From positions 1 to 48,347 of the forward strand of contig JAAXXK010000017.1 in assembly GCA_013334525.1 (NCBI GenBank): a stretch of DNA of 48,347 nucleotides, in the 5' to 3' direction. Both the position numbers and the translations under genes were made by a program. Of the stretch, positions 39,648 through 48,347 are shown piece by piece; position 1 is the first letter of the stretch; every line of letters starts with the position of its first letter. Source of the DNA: Chlorobiaceae bacterium. Lineage in GTDB: Bacteria > Bacteroidota > Chlorobiia > Chlorobiales > Chlorobiaceae. The notes beneath the pieces are model-generated. The model ran no database searches, was not told the DNA's origin, and worked only from the letters and a program-made list of their open reading frames with translations.

Positions 39648-42026
39648 GTGGCAAGACAACGAAAGATTTCAAAATCACGCTTCCCGAATAAAAAGAAAAG
39701 CAGACCGGCCAGGCAGGATGGCACTGAGAAAGTACGGGCGAACGATCATATCCTGATCAACGAATTCCTGTTCAAACGCGGCGAAAGCTCGATGGGGGCA
39801 GAGATTATATCGTTCCTTACCGATCACGAAGGCGAGCGTTTCAGGTCGGTTGAACTGGCCAGGAAGATGGGTTACGGTGAATCGCGGCAGCTGCCGGGAT
39901 TCTGGTATGTCCTGCATAAATTGCAGGAAGATGGCGTTGTGGACAAGGACTCGGACCGGTGCTACGGATGGGCAGGACTGGAAGCCGATACCTATGAGGA
40001 GCACCTCGTTGAGGCACGGCAGTTCCCGCTGCCCGGAAAAGAGCGCTACAAGGTCGACAATACCTATACCGGAAAGCTTTCCACCCATCCCAACGGTTAT
40101 GGATTTGTGGATGTCGAAGGATTCGACGACGATATCTTTATCGGGGTAGACAAGCTTGGCCAGTCCCTGCACGGCGACGTGGTTGAAGTGCTGGTGACCA
40201 AGGTGCCTGAAACCTATGTGTCGAAGCAGTCGCCTCATCAGCGGTGCGAGGGCATTATATCGAACGTCGTAACCAGGAAACTGGCGACCATGGTCGGTAC
40301 ATTGCACCGCGAAAACAGACGTTTCCTGCTCAAGCCCGATCAGCGCAAGATCCTTCCGGAAATCCATATCCCCCTCAAGGCAGCGGCAAAGGCCAAAGCT
40401 GGCGACAAGGTGCTTGTGGGTGACCTGGAGTTCCTCAAGAACGGCTCGATCCAGGCCAGGGTTCTGGAGATCCTCGGTGTGGCTGGCGATTCGCAGGTCG
40501 AAGTGAGTGCGATTGCCCGGGGACTCGGCATCGACGAGACCTTCGACGAGGGGATTCTCAAATTCGCCGAAGATATTCGTGAAGAGATCACCGATGCCGA
40601 TCTGGAAGGCAGGCTTGATATTCGCGACAAGACGGTGTTCACCATAGACCCTGTTGATGCCAAGGATTTCGACGATGCCCTGTCGATCGAACCCCTCTCG
40701 AAAGGGTTGTACCGGGTCGGCGTTCATATCGCCGACGTTTCGCACTATGTGCCTGAGAATTCTGAGCTTGACAAGGAGGCGCATAAACGAGCCACCTCGG
40801 TTTATCTGGTTGACCGTGTGATACCGATGCTTCCGTCGAGGCTTTCAGAGAAGGTGTGCAGTCTCAATCCCGGTGTCGATCGCATGGCGTTTTCGATATT
40901 TTTCCATATCACGACGGCTGGAGAGATCAAGAAGTTTGAGTTCAACAAGACGGTTATCCACTCCAAGCGCCGGTTCACCTATGAGGATGTCCAGGAGATC
41001 CTCAATTCAGGTAAGGGCGACTATATCAAGGAGCTGCGGTTGCTTGACAGCATCAGCACGGTTTTGCGTGAACAGCGCTTCGCTCACGGCGGGCTTGATT
41101 TCGAGACCGAGGAGGTAAGGTTCAGGCTTGGCAGCAAGGGTGAGCCGATTGAGGTCATCAAAAAAGAGCGTCTCGGCAGCCATCGGCTGATCGAGGAGTT
41201 CATGCTCCTGGCCAACCGCAAGGTTGCCGAGTATCTGACGACCACCTTTCTTGAAAACGCCAAGTCGCCGCAACCGGTCATTTATCGTATTCATGGTGCG
41301 CCACAGATGGAGCGGGTTTCCGTTCTTGCCAATTTCGTCAGGAAAATCGGTTTCGATCTCAAGCTTGACCGGAAGGGTAACGAGAGTGCGACGGTTTCCT
41401 CAAAGGCGCTCAGGGAGCTTCTTCAGAAAGTGCACGGCACCAATGTCGAGTTTCTTGTTAACGAACTGGTGTTGCGCTCCATGTCCAAGGCCGTCTATTC
41501 CGGTGACAATTTAGGTCATTACGGTCTCGGATTCGAACATTATACCCACTTCACATCTCCGATCAGGCGTTATCCGGATCTTATCGTCCACCGTCTGCTG
41601 TTTGAGTACGAAGCGGCAAAGAAAAAGCGCAAAAAGCTTTCCGACAGCAGGATCGCAGAGGTTGGCGCGAAGATCAGCTCAGTTTGCCAGATTTCGAACG
41701 AGCGGGAAAAAATCGCTGTAGAGGCTGAACGCGAATCGGTCAAGCTGAAGCAGGTCGAGTACATGTCTGCACATCTTGGCAAGGTATACGCCGGAATCAT
41801 CTCGGGTGCAACTGAATACGGTATCTATGTCAGGATGGTCGATTTCGCCATCGAAGGCCTGGTTCATATGCGGAACCTGAACGACGATTACTACGAGTAT
41901 GACGAGACGACTTACTCACTGGTTGGCAAGCGCAAGAAACGGCGTCTGCAGGTTGGCCAGCGACTGAAGGTCAAGGTGCATGAAGTAGATATGACCAGGC
42001 GTACTATCGATCTGACCTTGGCTTGA
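39648..42026 (+). CDS. rnr: Ribonuclease R
   Basis: A 792-residue 3'-5' exoribonuclease of the RNase II/R family. A basic N-terminus and helix-turn-helix-like RNase R N-domain (about 30-100) are followed by two cold-shock domains ([16 protein letters not shown] near 148 and the next near 225-280). The RNB catalytic domain (about 310-650) has [16 protein letters not shown] with its Mg2+-binding aspartates, HIADVSHYV, and the tail [19 protein letters not shown]-terminal S1 domain (about 705-790, [13 protein letters not shown]-type) and a basic end follow. The start is GTG 39648; no strong ribosome-binding site is visible. It degrades structured RNA. Terminated by the hairpin at 42057. Confidence 0.95.
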   Translation: MARQRKISKSRFPNKKKSRPARQDGTEKVRANDHILINEFLFKRGESSMGAEIISFLTDHEGERFRSVELARKMGYGESRQLPGFWYVLHKLQEDGVVDKDSDRCYGWAGLEADTYEEHLVEARQFPLPGKERYKVDNTYTGKLSTHPNGYGFVDVEGFDDDIFIGVDKLGQSLHGDVVEVLVTKVPETYVSKQSPHQRCEGIISNVVTRKLATMVGTLHRENRRFLLKPDQRKILPEIHIPLKAAAKAKAGDKVLVGDLEFLKNGSIQARVLEILGVAGDSQVEVSAIARGLGIDETFDEGILKFAEDIREEITDADLEGRLDIRDKTVFTIDPVDAKDFDDALSIEPLSKGLYRVGVHIADVSHYVPENSELDKEAHKRATSVYLVDRVIPMLPSRLSEKVCSLNPGVDRMAFSIFFHITTAGEIKKFEFNKTVIHSKRRFTYEDVQEILNSGKGDYIKELRLLDSISTVLREQRFAHGGLDFETEEVRFRLGSKGEPIEVIKKERLGSHRLIEEFMLLANRKVAEYLTTTFLENAKSPQPVIYRIHGAPQMERVSVLANFVRKIGFDLKLDRKGNESATVSSKALRELLQKVHGTNVEFLVNELVLRSMSKAVYSGDNLGHYGLGFEHYTHFTSPIRRYPDLIVHRLLFEYEAAKKKRKKLSDSRIAEVGAKISSVCQISNEREKIAVEAERESVKLKQVEYMSAHLGKVYAGIISGATEYGIYVRMVDFAIEGLVHMRNLNDDYYEYDETTYSLVGKRKKRRLQVGQRLKVKVHEVDMTRRTIDLTLA

Positions 42027-42056
42027 TCGCATACGCTTGATCGCACAAAATCGAAT

Positions 42057-42096
42057 CGGGTTCTCTCTTTTGCAGGATGGAACCCGGTTTTTTTTA
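42057..42096 (+). terminator. Rho-independent terminator after RNase R
   Basis: CGGGTTC (42057-42063) pairs with GAACCCG (42080-42086), loop 16 bases, followed by GTTTTTTTT. It separates the RNase R gene from the convergent photolyase gene. Confidence 0.8.
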
Positions 42097-42123
42097 TGTC
42101 TGGCGAGAATTTTGCCTGTCAGG

Positions 42124-43503
42124 TCAAGCCGGATTATTCTTGTCGGAAAATGATGCGATATAACGCGGGACATCGAATTTCCTTGCGCATCCGGAGGCGT
42201 TCATGTACCGGATTTTCCCGTAAACCGGACGGTCGAACCATGGCCTGTCATGCACTCCTCCTATCGACCATGCTATACCGGTGTATCCATTGGGGTCACG
42301 CCCGTCGAGAGCGTATCGATCATTAAGCCAAAGCGCGATGTCGAATGCCGAGGCAGGAGTGGCGCTCCATTCCAGAATCTTCTTGGCCCAGTACATCCGC
42401 ATATATCCATGTATGATGCCGGTTTCGACCAGCGATATCTGGGCCGCGTTCCAGAGTGGATCGTGTGTTTCCGCCCTGTCGAACTGCGCGGCCTTATAGC
42501 TGTATTCCCGGTGATCGGCCGCATGGTTCATGAGGCTTGCCTTTGCCCAGTCAGGGATGCCGTCGAAGCTGTCGTAATTGCTGTTGTAGAAACAGTAGTT
42601 CTCGGCGAGTTCCCGGCGGACAAACAGCTCCTCGATAAATGAGTCCCGGCTTTCCTGTGATGAGCTGCTCAACGAAGCCTGGTAGACGGCATACTGGGCG
42701 CTCGCATGGCCGAAATGGAGATAGGGTGACAGTCCTGAGACGCAACCGGCGTTCGGATCGTTTCGTCCTTTCGCATAATCGTCCAGGCCATGATCGAGGA
42801 ACTGCCGCAGACGTTTTTCCGCAGCCCGCTCACCCGGTTCCAGATCGCTGACCGGTATGACCGAATTGTCCGCTTCGATCATGTCGGCAAACTCCTCCCA
42901 AAGCACGGCCGGGCGACTGAGGGTATCGGGTTGATAAACGGCTTCCGGATGAGGGAACGTTGTAAGAAAGGTGTCTCGAAGGGCTTCGAGTTTCGGCCTG
43001 ATCGTTCTTGCGGCGAACTCCTGCCTGGGAGATGCTTTCCAGCAGGGAACGATATTGTGGGCATCCACCTCATAAAAAGCGCACGGCAGCAAAGCGGCAG
43101 CCCTGTTTTTCCAGTCGCGAACTGGTTTCAATGGAGAAAAGTCGGTCACCACGACACCTGCCCCGAGGTGTGAAGCGTAGCTCGATATCGTTTGGCCCGG
43201 TTCGCCGGCAAGGACGGTCAGAGGAATCCCTGCGTCCCGCAGTGACGTTTCTACCTCACGGAGCCCCTTGAACATGAAGTCGTAATGCCGTTTTGAGGCA
43301 CCGAGGAAACAGGGGGCGAGTGTGAAGATCACTTCGAGCGGACGGCCAAGTTCGTTGGCTTTGTGGCATGCGTAAAGTAGAGCCCAATTGTGCCGGAAGC
43401 GCTGGTCCCGTGACATCCAGTAGACGACCGGTCCCAATCCGTCCGCTTTCAGGTTCAGTTTTCTGGTGCGTCGCTGGTCGATCATGGGGGTGGTATTTAT
43501 CAC
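42124..43503 (-). CDS. phrB: Class II CPD photolyase
   Basis: About 459 residues; start taken at GTG 43503, preceded by AGGAG; ATG 43485 is the alternative. The N-terminal antenna domain has VVYWMSRDQRFRHNWALLYA. The FAD-binding C-half shows the class II signatures: GLSPYLHFGHASAQ, SFIEELFVRRELAENYCFY, MRMYWAKKILEW, and DGRDPNGYTGIAWSIGG followed by HDRPWFDRPVYGKIRYM. It repairs UV-induced cyclobutane pyrimidine dimers using light. It starts 10 bases after the amidotransferase stop codon, so the two are cotranscribed. Useful for a phototroph living in light, consistent with a green sulfur bacterium. Confidence 0.93.
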   Translation of the reverse strand: MINTTPMIDQRRTRKLNLKADGLGPVVYWMSRDQRFRHNWALLYACHKANELGRPLEVIFTLAPCFLGASKRHYDFMFKGLREVETSLRDAGIPLTVLAGEPGQTISSYASHLGAGVVVTDFSPLKPVRDWKNRAAALLPCAFYEVDAHNIVPCWKASPRQEFAARTIRPKLEALRDTFLTTFPHPEAVYQPDTLSRPAVLWEEFADMIEADNSVIPVSDLEPGERAAEKRLRQFLDHGLDDYAKGRNDPNAGCVSGLSPYLHFGHASAQYAVYQASLSSSSQESRDSFIEELFVRRELAENYCFYNSNYDSFDGIPDWAKASLMNHAADHREYSYKAAQFDRAETHDPLWNAAQISLVETGIIHGYMRMYWAKKILEWSATPASAFDIALWLNDRYALDGRDPNGYTGIAWSIGGVHDRPWFDRPVYGKIRYMNASGCARKFDVPRYIASFSDKNNPA

Positions 43504-43513
43504 AAGTCTCCTG

Positions 43514-44233
43514 TCAGCTGTTGATAAGGCCGGTGACGCCAAGAAAATTCAGCAGGATCGTTCGGCCTGTCGCCCGGTATTCATCCCTGATCCGGTTGAA
43601 TTCAAGCAGCAGTCCATCCCTGTCCATCGCCTTCAGGTCCGGGTCGATACCGATCCAGCTTTCGAACATGGTGCCGGTCATTTCGAAATGGCACTGCAAT
43701 CCCCATGCGTTTGTGCCGATTCTCAAAACCTGGTATTTGCAGCCTTTGCCTGTCGCGAGCAGAGTCATATCGGCTCCGGGGATCACCGTCTCGCCATGGA
43801 GCTGAAAAACCCTGAGGTTTTCGGGCAATCCCCGAAACAGCCCGTCCTGTCTCCCTTCCGATGTCAGCTGCACCATGAACGGTGATCCATCCGGTTCGTG
43901 GAAGCCGATCTCTTTTGGCCGGCAGGGCACGATAGAGCCGCCCTTGGCAGCGACAAGCAGCTGGAGACCCAGGCATATGCCAAGGTAGGGTACGCCGGCA
44001 TCGATTGTTTCGCGAATGCGTTGCAGTTCATGAAGGATGAGAGGGCTTGTATCGTTGGCGCTCTGTGGACCTCCGAGTATGACGACGGCCCGGTAGTCAC
44101 GGGTATCAGGGATCAGGTCGCCTTTTGACAGGTCGCATAGTTCAAAGCCCAGCGAGTACTCTTCCAGAAGCTCAGCAAGGATGCCTGGGCCTTCATGGTC
44201 GATATTCAGGACGATCAGCAGGTTATTACGCAT
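43514..44233 (-). CDS. Class I glutamine amidotransferase-like protein
   Basis: About 239 residues from ATG 44233; an ATG at 44254 would add seven. A stand-alone class I GATase: oxyanion strand VVILGGPQSAND, nucleophile Cys in GICLGLQLL, His in GLQCHFEMT, and a Glu position nearby that reads differently from GuaA (HFEMT rather than HPE). The GMP-synthase ATP-pyrophosphatase domain is absent. Such proteins act on small metabolites, for example gamma-glutamyl compounds, as hydrolases; the substrate is not shown. Cotranscribed with the photolyase gene. Confidence 0.88.
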   Translation of the reverse strand: MRNNLLIVLNIDHEGPGILAELLEEYSLGFELCDLSKGDLIPDTRDYRAVVILGGPQSANDTSPLILHELQRIRETIDAGVPYLGICLGLQLLVAAKGGSIVPCRPKEIGFHEPDGSPFMVQLTSEGRQDGLFRGLPENLRVFQLHGETVIPGADMTLLATGKGCKYQVLRIGTNAWGLQCHFEMTGTMFESWIGIDPDLKAMDRDGLLLEFNRIRDEYRATGRTILLNFLGVTGLINS

Positions 44234-44345
44234 ATGGAGTTGTCTTATCAGCACGGCTCCTTATCAAAGACAGGATCGGCACATGTAATGGAAAAATGAA
44301 ATGTTTCGTTCAGATTCAAGGAGAGCCTGTTGCGATCGAACAAGA

Positions 44346-44936
44346 TCACGAAAGGAGTTTGATGATCGTGTCCGGGTGCAACGCAAGTCCGACCAGCCCA
44401 GCCAACCCCATGATCAGACCGAAACCTCCGAAAATCCAGGCAAAGGCGAAAAGTTTACGGTTTCCTGTAAGAGAGGTTATTGCCAGTATTGCCAGCGACA
44501 TGGAGAGAGCTGCATCTGAAAGGTCAAACTGGTCGTCACGGTAATTCAGGTCGTCATATTGCTTCTCGAGTCCCTTAGCCAGTTTGCTTAATGCGGGGCC
44601 TTCAGTACGGTAATGCAGGAGGGCGTTTTCGTAGCTTTTCTGCTGGGTTGTTAGCTCAATGTTTTGAGGACCGTGTTGAATTGCCTGTAAAGCCTTGACC
44701 TGGTTCAGTCCCAGCTCAGCCATATGGGTCTTGATCCTTGTCGACTGATATTCGTTCCATCGGTCTACAGAGTCCGATTTTACCTGGATCATGGCCTGGA
44801 CGATATTGTCGTCCTTAACCTTGGTAATTCCCATGAACACTGAAATGATGGCTACGCTTATTGCCACCAGGTTATTCAGGCGGTTTTTTGCTTCAGAAAG
44901 ATCAAGCCTGTCTTGAAGATTTTGTGTCTCGTTCAA
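44346..44936 (-). CDS. DUF4337 membrane protein
   Basis: About 196 residues. The N-terminal helix NNLVAISVAIISVFMGITKVKDDNIVQAM and DRWNEYQSTRIKTH identify DUF4337. A helical coiled central region (about 60-140) is followed by two hydrophobic helices (about 150-165 and 170-190). The start is a TTG: 44936 lies nine bases from AGGAG, while TTG 44942 is only three bases from it. The family has no known activity. It is the nearest upstream gene to the amidotransferase but 112 bases away, so operon membership is doubtful. Confidence 0.75.
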   Translation of the reverse strand: MNETQNLQDRLDLSEAKNRLNNLVAISVAIISVFMGITKVKDDNIVQAMIQVKSDSVDRWNEYQSTRIKTHMAELGLNQVKALQAIQHGPQNIELTTQQKSYENALLHYRTEGPALSKLAKGLEKQYDDLNYRDDQFDLSDAALSMSLAILAITSLTGNRKLFAFAWIFGGFGLIMGLAGLVGLALHPDTIIKLLS

Positions 44937-45171
44937 CCTCAATGTCTCCTTTGACTCATTTAGATTCCATCATGACCTGAAAGCCTTTAAAAAAGGCTTT
45001 GATCTGGCTGTAAAGTCAATTTAATAGGTTTTTTGGAAGAGTTCCGATTCTGTTGTGACAACCGAGCGGGGGCCGATCAGTTCCGGGTAGTGATTTTTCC
45101 TTTCATTGATGGATGCATCCTGCACGACATGGCAGAAAAGGTCATAGGCTTTTGATTTTAAAATAAAACGT
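44937..45171. other. Intergenic region before long hairpin
   Basis: About 235 bases between DUF4337 and the hairpin at 45172-45224. On the minus strand the T-rich segment TTTTATTTTAAAA (45157-45169) follows the hairpin and completes the terminator of the His-rich protein gene. Otherwise nothing is recognised; the DUF4337 promoter should be here. Confidence 0.4.
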
Positions 45172-45224
45172 CGGAGCCTCCGTCAGTCGGTAAATCTTTT
45201 GTTTACCGACCGATGGAGGCTCCG
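45172..45224 (-). terminator. Very long two-part terminator hairpin
   Basis: CGGAGCCTCC pairs with GGAGGCTCCG (10 bp), then a symmetric 4/4 internal loop (GTCA / CGAT), then GTCGGTAAA pairs with TTTACCGAC (9 bp), with a 7-base loop. On the minus strand it follows the His-rich protein gene by 23 bases and leads into a T-rich tract, as in an intrinsic terminator. It is unusually long. Confidence 0.75.
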
Positions 45225-45247
45225 ATGGTGTGCCCGTGAGCGAGCGA

Positions 45248-45475
45248 TTACCTTACATGCTTCCTGTGATGTTTTCTGTGATGCTTTTTGTGTGGGGCCT
45301 TATGGTGTTTCTTTTTGATCACCTTGTGCGCTCTCGATCCCCTGGCTCCCGGTTCAGCAGGAGCGGAATGGGTCGCAAGGCCTTTCGGGCCAGCTTCAGC
45401 CATGGTGACGGTTCCGAAAGCGCCGCTCATGGCAATAGAGGCCGCAAGACCCCATATGATCTTTTTGGTATTCAT
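45248..45475 (-). CDS. Exported His/Lys-rich small protein
   Basis: A 75-residue protein from ATG 45475 (an upstream in-frame ATG at 45541 would spoil the signal peptide). The signal peptide is MNTKKIIWGLAASIAMSGAF, ending near MAEAG. The mature chain has a short neutral part (GPKGLATHSAPAEPGARGS) and then a C-terminal stretch of His, Lys and Arg (HHKAPHKKHHRKHHRKH) that could bind metal ions such as Ni2+, Zn2+ or Cu2+, haem, or polyanions. I recognise no family. A strong hairpin terminator follows. It is similar in plan, but not in sequence, to the Lys/Ala-rich exported protein at 37.6 kb. Confidence 0.75.
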   Translation of the reverse strand: MNTKKIIWGLAASIAMSGAFGTVTMAEAGPKGLATHSAPAEPGARGSRAHKVIKKKHHKAPHKKHHRKHHRKHVR

Positions 45476-45541
45476 GGTCGATATTTGATTGGAGTTGCTA
45501 ATGAAATGCTTTAATGCAGGGAGCCGCGTTTCCCCTGCCAC

Positions 45542-45942
45542 CTGAAAGTATTACGGATCGAGAAGGGTTTTTTTTCAATTCATCGCATTTAGCCGTCGAA
45601 AACCCGTATTGTCCCAGGAACTCATTTTCACATTAATTCCACGATGCAAGCTGACCTGGTTTTATATGATGATTTTGAAATATAAATGCCCACTTTTGGG
45701 TGATAATGATTGATTATTTGGCGTAATTATGATGGATTAATGTGGGCGGGTGGAAGGATGTGCTTTATATACGCATTATAAAAGCGTCTTTCCCCTGAAG
45801 TAAATAGAGCTATTACGTTATTAATTTGTTTGCTGTAATGTGTATGTATATAAGGCTTGGGTATATTCACTTAATTTTATTAAATTTATATACGTGTATA
45901 GAGGTATTTATTTGTCATCGATTATAAAAATACGGACTACCG
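45542..45942. other. AT-rich region before two-partner secretion genes
   Basis: About 400 bases, very AT-rich from 45660 on, with long runs of TATATA-like sequence. It probably carries the promoters of the divergent His-rich gene and the TpsB gene, but several TATAAT-like hexamers make a single choice impossible. No gene-like frame was found. Confidence 0.4.
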
Positions 45943-47664
45943 ATGTATTCAAAGATTTTCAGGTTAAGTATTGCGATAATAGTCCTTTTGACACCAAGTC
46001 TTTATGCTGTGATCCTGCCGGATGCCTCACTGCCGGATGCAGGGAGCATTCTCCGTGAGCAGCTACCTCAACGGCAGCTTCTTCCTGATCAATTGCCCAA
46101 CCCTGAAAAGGAAAAGACGGTGGCGCCGGTTGATGAAACCGCTTTACGGGTGCTGGTCAAGGGATTCACCTTCAAGGGAAACGAGGGTATTGTCAGCGAA
46201 TCGGAACTCAAGGATCGGGTTGCAGGTTCCATCGGGAAAAACCTCTCTTTCGGTGATCTTCAGATTCTGACGGAAAAGCTTACAGCTGGCCTTAAAGAGA
46301 AGGGGTGGTTCCTCTCAAGGGCGTATCTGCCGAAGCAGGATATTACTTCCGGTATCATTCTCATAGAGATAGAGCAGGGCAAAAGCGATGGATCTATTCA
46401 TTTCAACCTGGAAAAGGGAGCCAGGATAAGAATGGGTGTTCTCCACTCATTGGGTGACCAGTCAGTTGCTCCGGGCCAGACACTGAACGAACAGGGTTTC
46501 GAACGGTCGGTGCTTCTCATGAACGACCTGCCGGGTGTGAATGCAAAAGCTTCGCTTGTTCAGGGATCGGCTCCGGGAACCAGCAGGGTTGATGTTGCCG
46601 TCACCGAAGGTCCCCTGTTGTCAGCAATCATTATGGGTGACAATCAAGGCAACCGCTATACCGGGACATGGCGTGCCAATGTAGCAGTTTCAGTCAACGA
46701 TCTTTCCGGTTATGGGGATAAACTGACGCTGACCGGTACCGAAACCGAAGGGATGAGGGACGGGAAGATCGCCTACGGTTTCCCTGTTTTGTTTGATGGG
46801 CTCAGAGGCAATGTCGCCTATTCGGCCATGCACTACAAGTTGGGTCGTGAACTGGCTGTTTTCGGTTATGCCGGTAAAAGCCGCGCTATTGAAGCAGGCT
46901 TGAGTTACCCGATTCTTCGTGGCCGCAATGGTAGCGTGATGTCCAGTTTCAATTATGGTTATCGTAAATTTGAAGACGATGTTTCGGGAGTGACATACAG
47001 GGAGAGGGAGTCCCGATATATATCTCTCGGGTTGAACGGGGATCGTTACGATTCCGTTTTTGGAGGAGGATATAACGCCTGGAGCGTGGGGATGACAACC
47101 GGTGAAATGAATCCCCTGATGAATTTTACGCCAATATCTCTTACTTCAGGTCTATACTCCCGATTTAACATCACCATGTCGCGAATTCAGCGAATTGCAG
47201 ACAGGGCAACACTGAACGTTTCCTGGACAGCTCAGCTTGCTGCCCAGAATCTTGATTCCAGCGAAAAGTTTTCTCTTGGCGGTCCATACGGTGTTCGCGC
47301 CTATCCGTTAGGCGAAGCTTCAGGAGATCAGGCGCAACTTATAAACGTTGATTTTCGTTACAATTTACCGGTTGAGGCTTTAGGTGGAGGCATACAGATT
47401 TCCGGCTTTTTCGATGCAGGTCAGATAAGGGTTGAGAGAGATCGGATTACCACTTTTTTTGGAACTGCAAGTGAGCGAAATGTTTATTGGTTGCAGGGGG
47501 CTGGCGTAGGGCTTTCATACAATTACTCAAGCAGGTTTACCCTGAAGGCAAGCTGGGCACACGTTATTGGCGTAAATCCAGGTCGAAGTGCAACAGATGG
47601 CACCGATTCTGATGGCAAGAGTGATAGAAGTCGTTACTGGCTTCAGGCCTTGATGTATTTCTGA
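45943..47664 (+). CDS. TpsB two-partner secretion transporter (ShlB/FhaC family)
   Basis: A 573-residue outer-membrane protein. A signal peptide (about 1-22) is followed by an N-terminal stretch, a POTRA domain (about 70-150: LVKGFTFKGNEGIVSES, KGWFLSRAYLPKQDIT, IILIEIEQGK) and a second POTRA. The C-terminal barrel contains the family signature FSLGGPYGVRAYPLGEASGD. The barrel ends with SRYWLQALMYF, a terminal aromatic residue as usual. It exports the TpsA exoprotein, whose gene begins 205 bases downstream. Together they form a type Vb system. No ribosome-binding site is obvious. Confidence 0.93.
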   Translation: MYSKIFRLSIAIIVLLTPSLYAVILPDASLPDAGSILREQLPQRQLLPDQLPNPEKEKTVAPVDETALRVLVKGFTFKGNEGIVSESELKDRVAGSIGKNLSFGDLQILTEKLTAGLKEKGWFLSRAYLPKQDITSGIILIEIEQGKSDGSIHFNLEKGARIRMGVLHSLGDQSVAPGQTLNEQGFERSVLLMNDLPGVNAKASLVQGSAPGTSRVDVAVTEGPLLSAIIMGDNQGNRYTGTWRANVAVSVNDLSGYGDKLTLTGTETEGMRDGKIAYGFPVLFDGLRGNVAYSAMHYKLGRELAVFGYAGKSRAIEAGLSYPILRGRNGSVMSSFNYGYRKFEDDVSGVTYRERESRYISLGLNGDRYDSVFGGGYNAWSVGMTTGEMNPLMNFTPISLTSGLYSRFNITMSRIQRIADRATLNVSWTAQLAAQNLDSSEKFSLGGPYGVRAYPLGEASGDQAQLINVDFRYNLPVEALGGGIQISGFFDAGQIRVERDRITTFFGTASERNVYWLQGAGVGLSYNYSSRFTLKASWAHVIGVNPGRSATDGTDSDGKSDRSRYWLQALMYF

Positions 47665-47869
47665 GCGACTATCAATAATAGAAGATGTAAGAACAGGCTA
47701 TGTGTTCAAAGCCAAATAGTTGCGTTGATTCCCGTATATATGCTCTATATCTTGGGCAACGCAGGCGTTCAGAGTGGACGTTGGCGTTGCCGTTTTCGTT
47801 ATTCATGAGAATCGGGCAAGGGCATTTTCTTGTCCTTGCTTCGACAAGGGGCGTAAATAGAAATTCTCC

Positions 47870-48347
47870 ATGAATAAGGTATTTCGCATCATCTGGTCTT
47901 CCGTAAAGGAGAAGTGGATAGTCGTCTCCGAAAAGGCCTCGGCGAAAGGATGCCCGATATTTACGGTTGGCGCCCTGAGCTTTGGCGCATTGCTGGCGAC
48001 CATATCTCCTGCGTTTGCGCTGGATCCCGGAGCCTTGCCTACCGGTGGTCAGATAGCGGCCGGCAACGCGACCATATCCACCAGCGGTTCCCAGATGACG
48101 ATCAATCAGGCTACGCAACAGCTGATTGCCAACTGGAGCACGTTCAACATCGGCCAGAATGCGGGTGTTCGCTTCAATCAGCCCAGCGCATCGTCAACGG
48201 CGCTCAACCGGATCAGCGACCAGAACCCCAGCCAGATCCTGGGTTCGCTCTCCGCGACCGGTCAGGTGATGCTGGTCAATCCATCAGGCATACTGTTCGG
48301 GAAAACGGCACGTGTTGACGTCGGCGGCCTGGTGGCATCGTCGTTGA
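47870..48347 (+). CDS. TpsA haemagglutinin-like exoprotein, 5' part only
   Basis: 159 codons from ATG 47870 to the window edge, no stop. The product begins with an extended signal peptide (ESPR): MNKVFRIIWSSVKEKWIVVS, a charged segment and a hydrophobic core ending near AFA. Then comes the TPS secretion domain: TFNIGQNAGVRFNQPSAS, LNRISDQNPSQILGSLSATG and VMLVNPSGILFGKTARV. This is the haemagglutination-activity domain that the TpsB partner recognises. Full-length members are often very large adhesins, cytolysins or CdiA toxins; which one cannot be told here. Confidence 0.93.
   Translation, partial: MNKVFRIIWSSVKEKWIVVSEKASAKGCPIFTVGALSFGALLATISPAFALDPGALPTGGQIAAGNATISTSGSQMTINQATQQLIANWSTFNIGQNAGVRFNQPSASSTALNRISDQNPSQILGSLSATGQVMLVNPSGILFGKTARVDVGGLVASSL

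Overview
The window (about 53% G+C by eye) looks like a chromosomal segment of a Gram-negative, probably anaerobic bacterium. Signal peptides, a two-partner secretion pair with an outer-membrane transporter, a 16-haem periplasmic cytochrome, a transcarboxylase-like biotin enzyme set and a class II photolyase together suggest a green sulfur bacterium (Chlorobiaceae) or a relative. This assignment is an inference from gene content, not a proof. No rRNA, tRNA, CRISPR array or intact insertion sequence was seen.

Layout. 1-1.2 kb: AT-rich 5' part of an FkbM-type methyltransferase and a frameshifted IS3-type transposase tail (horizontally acquired edge). 1.2-6.4 kb: CheB-CheR-PAS fusion protein, a PAS histidine kinase and a convergent methyltransferase. 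6.8-9.5 kb: Nramp-related transporter, an unlisted 59-residue membrane protein and a soluble PRC/MgtE-N/CBS protein, a likely split Mg2+ (or other divalent metal) system. 9.7-15.5 kb: a regulated redox block with a secreted Lcl-domain protein, a DUF4405 membrane protein, an OmpR-type response regulator, its sensor kinase, a membrane cytochrome-b-like protein and a 16-haem cytochrome c. Three promoters in this block carry the same four-repeat, 11-bp-period operator next to a -10 element. 15.6-16.8 kb: a decayed hybrid histidine kinase. 17.4-21.1 kb: a biotin-dependent transcarboxylase-like set (biotin carrier, small subunit, MmdA-like and OadA-like subunits). 21.3-26.4 kb: a second Nramp-related transporter, then MgtA P-type ATPase translationally adjacent to a PTS EIIA-like protein.

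27-29.3 kb: ammonium transporter and a divergent PII protein, closed by a strong terminator. 29.3-34.9 kb: NtrC/AlgB-type regulator, KimA-like APC permease and KinB-type kinase on one strand; a candidate sigma-54 promoter and a palindromic upstream site lie before the permease gene. 35.2-39.1 kb: DUF2127 protein, ECF sigma factor with a membrane partner, a Lys/Ala/Pro-rich exported protein, and a flippase-like membrane protein. 39.6-45.5 kb: RNase R, class II photolyase with a class I glutamine amidotransferase, DUF4337 protein, and a His/Lys-rich exported peptide with an unusually long terminator hairpin. 45.9-48.3 kb: TpsB transporter and the start of its TpsA exoprotein, which runs off the window.

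Themes: divalent cation transport (two Nramp relatives, an MgtE-like regulator, MgtA), signal transduction (five kinase genes including one broken, two response regulators, an ECF sigma factor), and a self-regulated extracytoplasmic electron-transfer module, the most interesting candidate for an undescribed system.
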